DNA of 64,000 nucleotides from Acanthacorydalis orientalis. Taxonomy: Eukaryota > Arthropoda > Insecta > Megaloptera > Corydalidae. How positions within the stretch are numbered: position 1 is the stretch's first letter; each line of letters begins with the position of its first letter. Positions 63,783-64,000 of the stretch are shown here, piece after piece. The translations under genes and the position numbers were made by a program. The notes beneath the pieces were generated by a model. That model was not told the DNA's origin and ran no database searches. It saw only the letters and a list, made by a program, of their open reading frames with translations. The stretch is from positions 8,498,616 through 8,562,615 of the forward strand of contig CM068325.1 of NCBI GenBank assembly GCA_034766995.1. Direction: 5' to 3'.

Positions 63783-64000
63783 ACAATAAATAAAATAAAA
63801 ATTAATGCAAAAGTGCACGTTCCAATAAAAACAATTCGAATAAAAACTGAATATAATTCCAGTCGTGACATTGCGGCTGGGTTTTGATATACATTTAAAA
63901 CAGTTTTCTTCATGTGTATAGGAGAAGATATTTTAATATAATTCACGAAATTAATTTAAAATCTAATCTGTATCAGTTATTAGCATTCATCAATTCATGT

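Larger units (their letters stand above)
59210..64000 (+). repeat. Segmental duplication, copy 2
   Basis: It corresponds to 1-5340 in the same order without the 528-bp TTAA element. It runs off the window's right edge. Its left boundary cannot be judged because copy 1 starts at the window's first base. Confidence 0.95.

Overview
The window is eukaryotic and almost certainly from an insect. A hymenopteran is my best guess, because a strongly AT-rich background carries sharply GC-rich islands and many mariner copies of several lineages, but nothing here proves the order. I see no prokaryotic gene organisation, no rRNA, no complete tRNA gene and no CRISPR. Only one ordinary protein gene with a long intact reading frame is visible, an ankyrin-repeat gene at 48133-50040 on the minus strand. 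Nearly everything else is transposable elements, their relics, satellites, minisatellites and TA microsatellites.

Layout. Bases 1-5340 and 59210-64000 are two copies of one segmental duplication, about 59.2 kb apart in direct orientation. Each holds a TIR-bounded DNA transposon (TE1), a 5' fragment of a Ty3/gypsy element (gypsy-B: LTR, leader, start of gag) and a second, 5'-truncated TE1. Copy 1 also carries a 528-bp TTAA-flanked miniature element that copy 2 lacks. From 5.6 to 24 kb lie a foldback MITE, two Tc1 relics, an almost intact mariner, a scrambled gypsy-A copy with a solo gypsy-B LTR in it, a Tigger/pogo-like element, another gypsy-B LTR, a mariner relic and a TE1 'empty' relic. From 24.3 to 25.3 kb there is a 2-copy tandem duplication.

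From 25.8 to 31.7 kb there is a GC-rich island. It has a core promoter with a perfect heat-shock element, candidate splice sites around a 1-kb AT-rich minisatellite, and two blocks of an exact 122-bp repeat with a 216-bp variant unit. I found no convincing protein in it. A 5'-truncated LINE (RNase H plus C-terminal zinc knuckle) follows, then a composite LINE end, an approximately 166-bp dimeric satellite and smaller repeats.

From 36.6 to 43 kb: an internally deleted mariner, a degenerate gypsy-A element that has lost its integrase, and a mariner with an uninterrupted 343-residue transposase. From 43 to 47 kb: an LTR-like segment, a 63-bp minisatellite, an antisense LINE ORF1 fragment and a mariner end. 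The ankyrin gene follows, then a second copy of the 41.5-kb mariner with three nonsense codons and a 29-bp microinversion. From 52 to 59 kb: two more foldback MITEs (one inside a gypsy-B LTR), a pogo-like relic, a deleted mariner, a minus-strand Tc1 relic and diverged gypsy-B LTRs.

The main points worth following up are two clean microinversions seen by comparing paralogous copies, a foldback MITE family whose arms carry tRNA-like pol III box A/box B modules, a poly-G TTAA MITE with an exact empty site, two independent insertions at one spot in gypsy-B LTRs, and the GC-rich 122-bp array with its promoter-like flanks.
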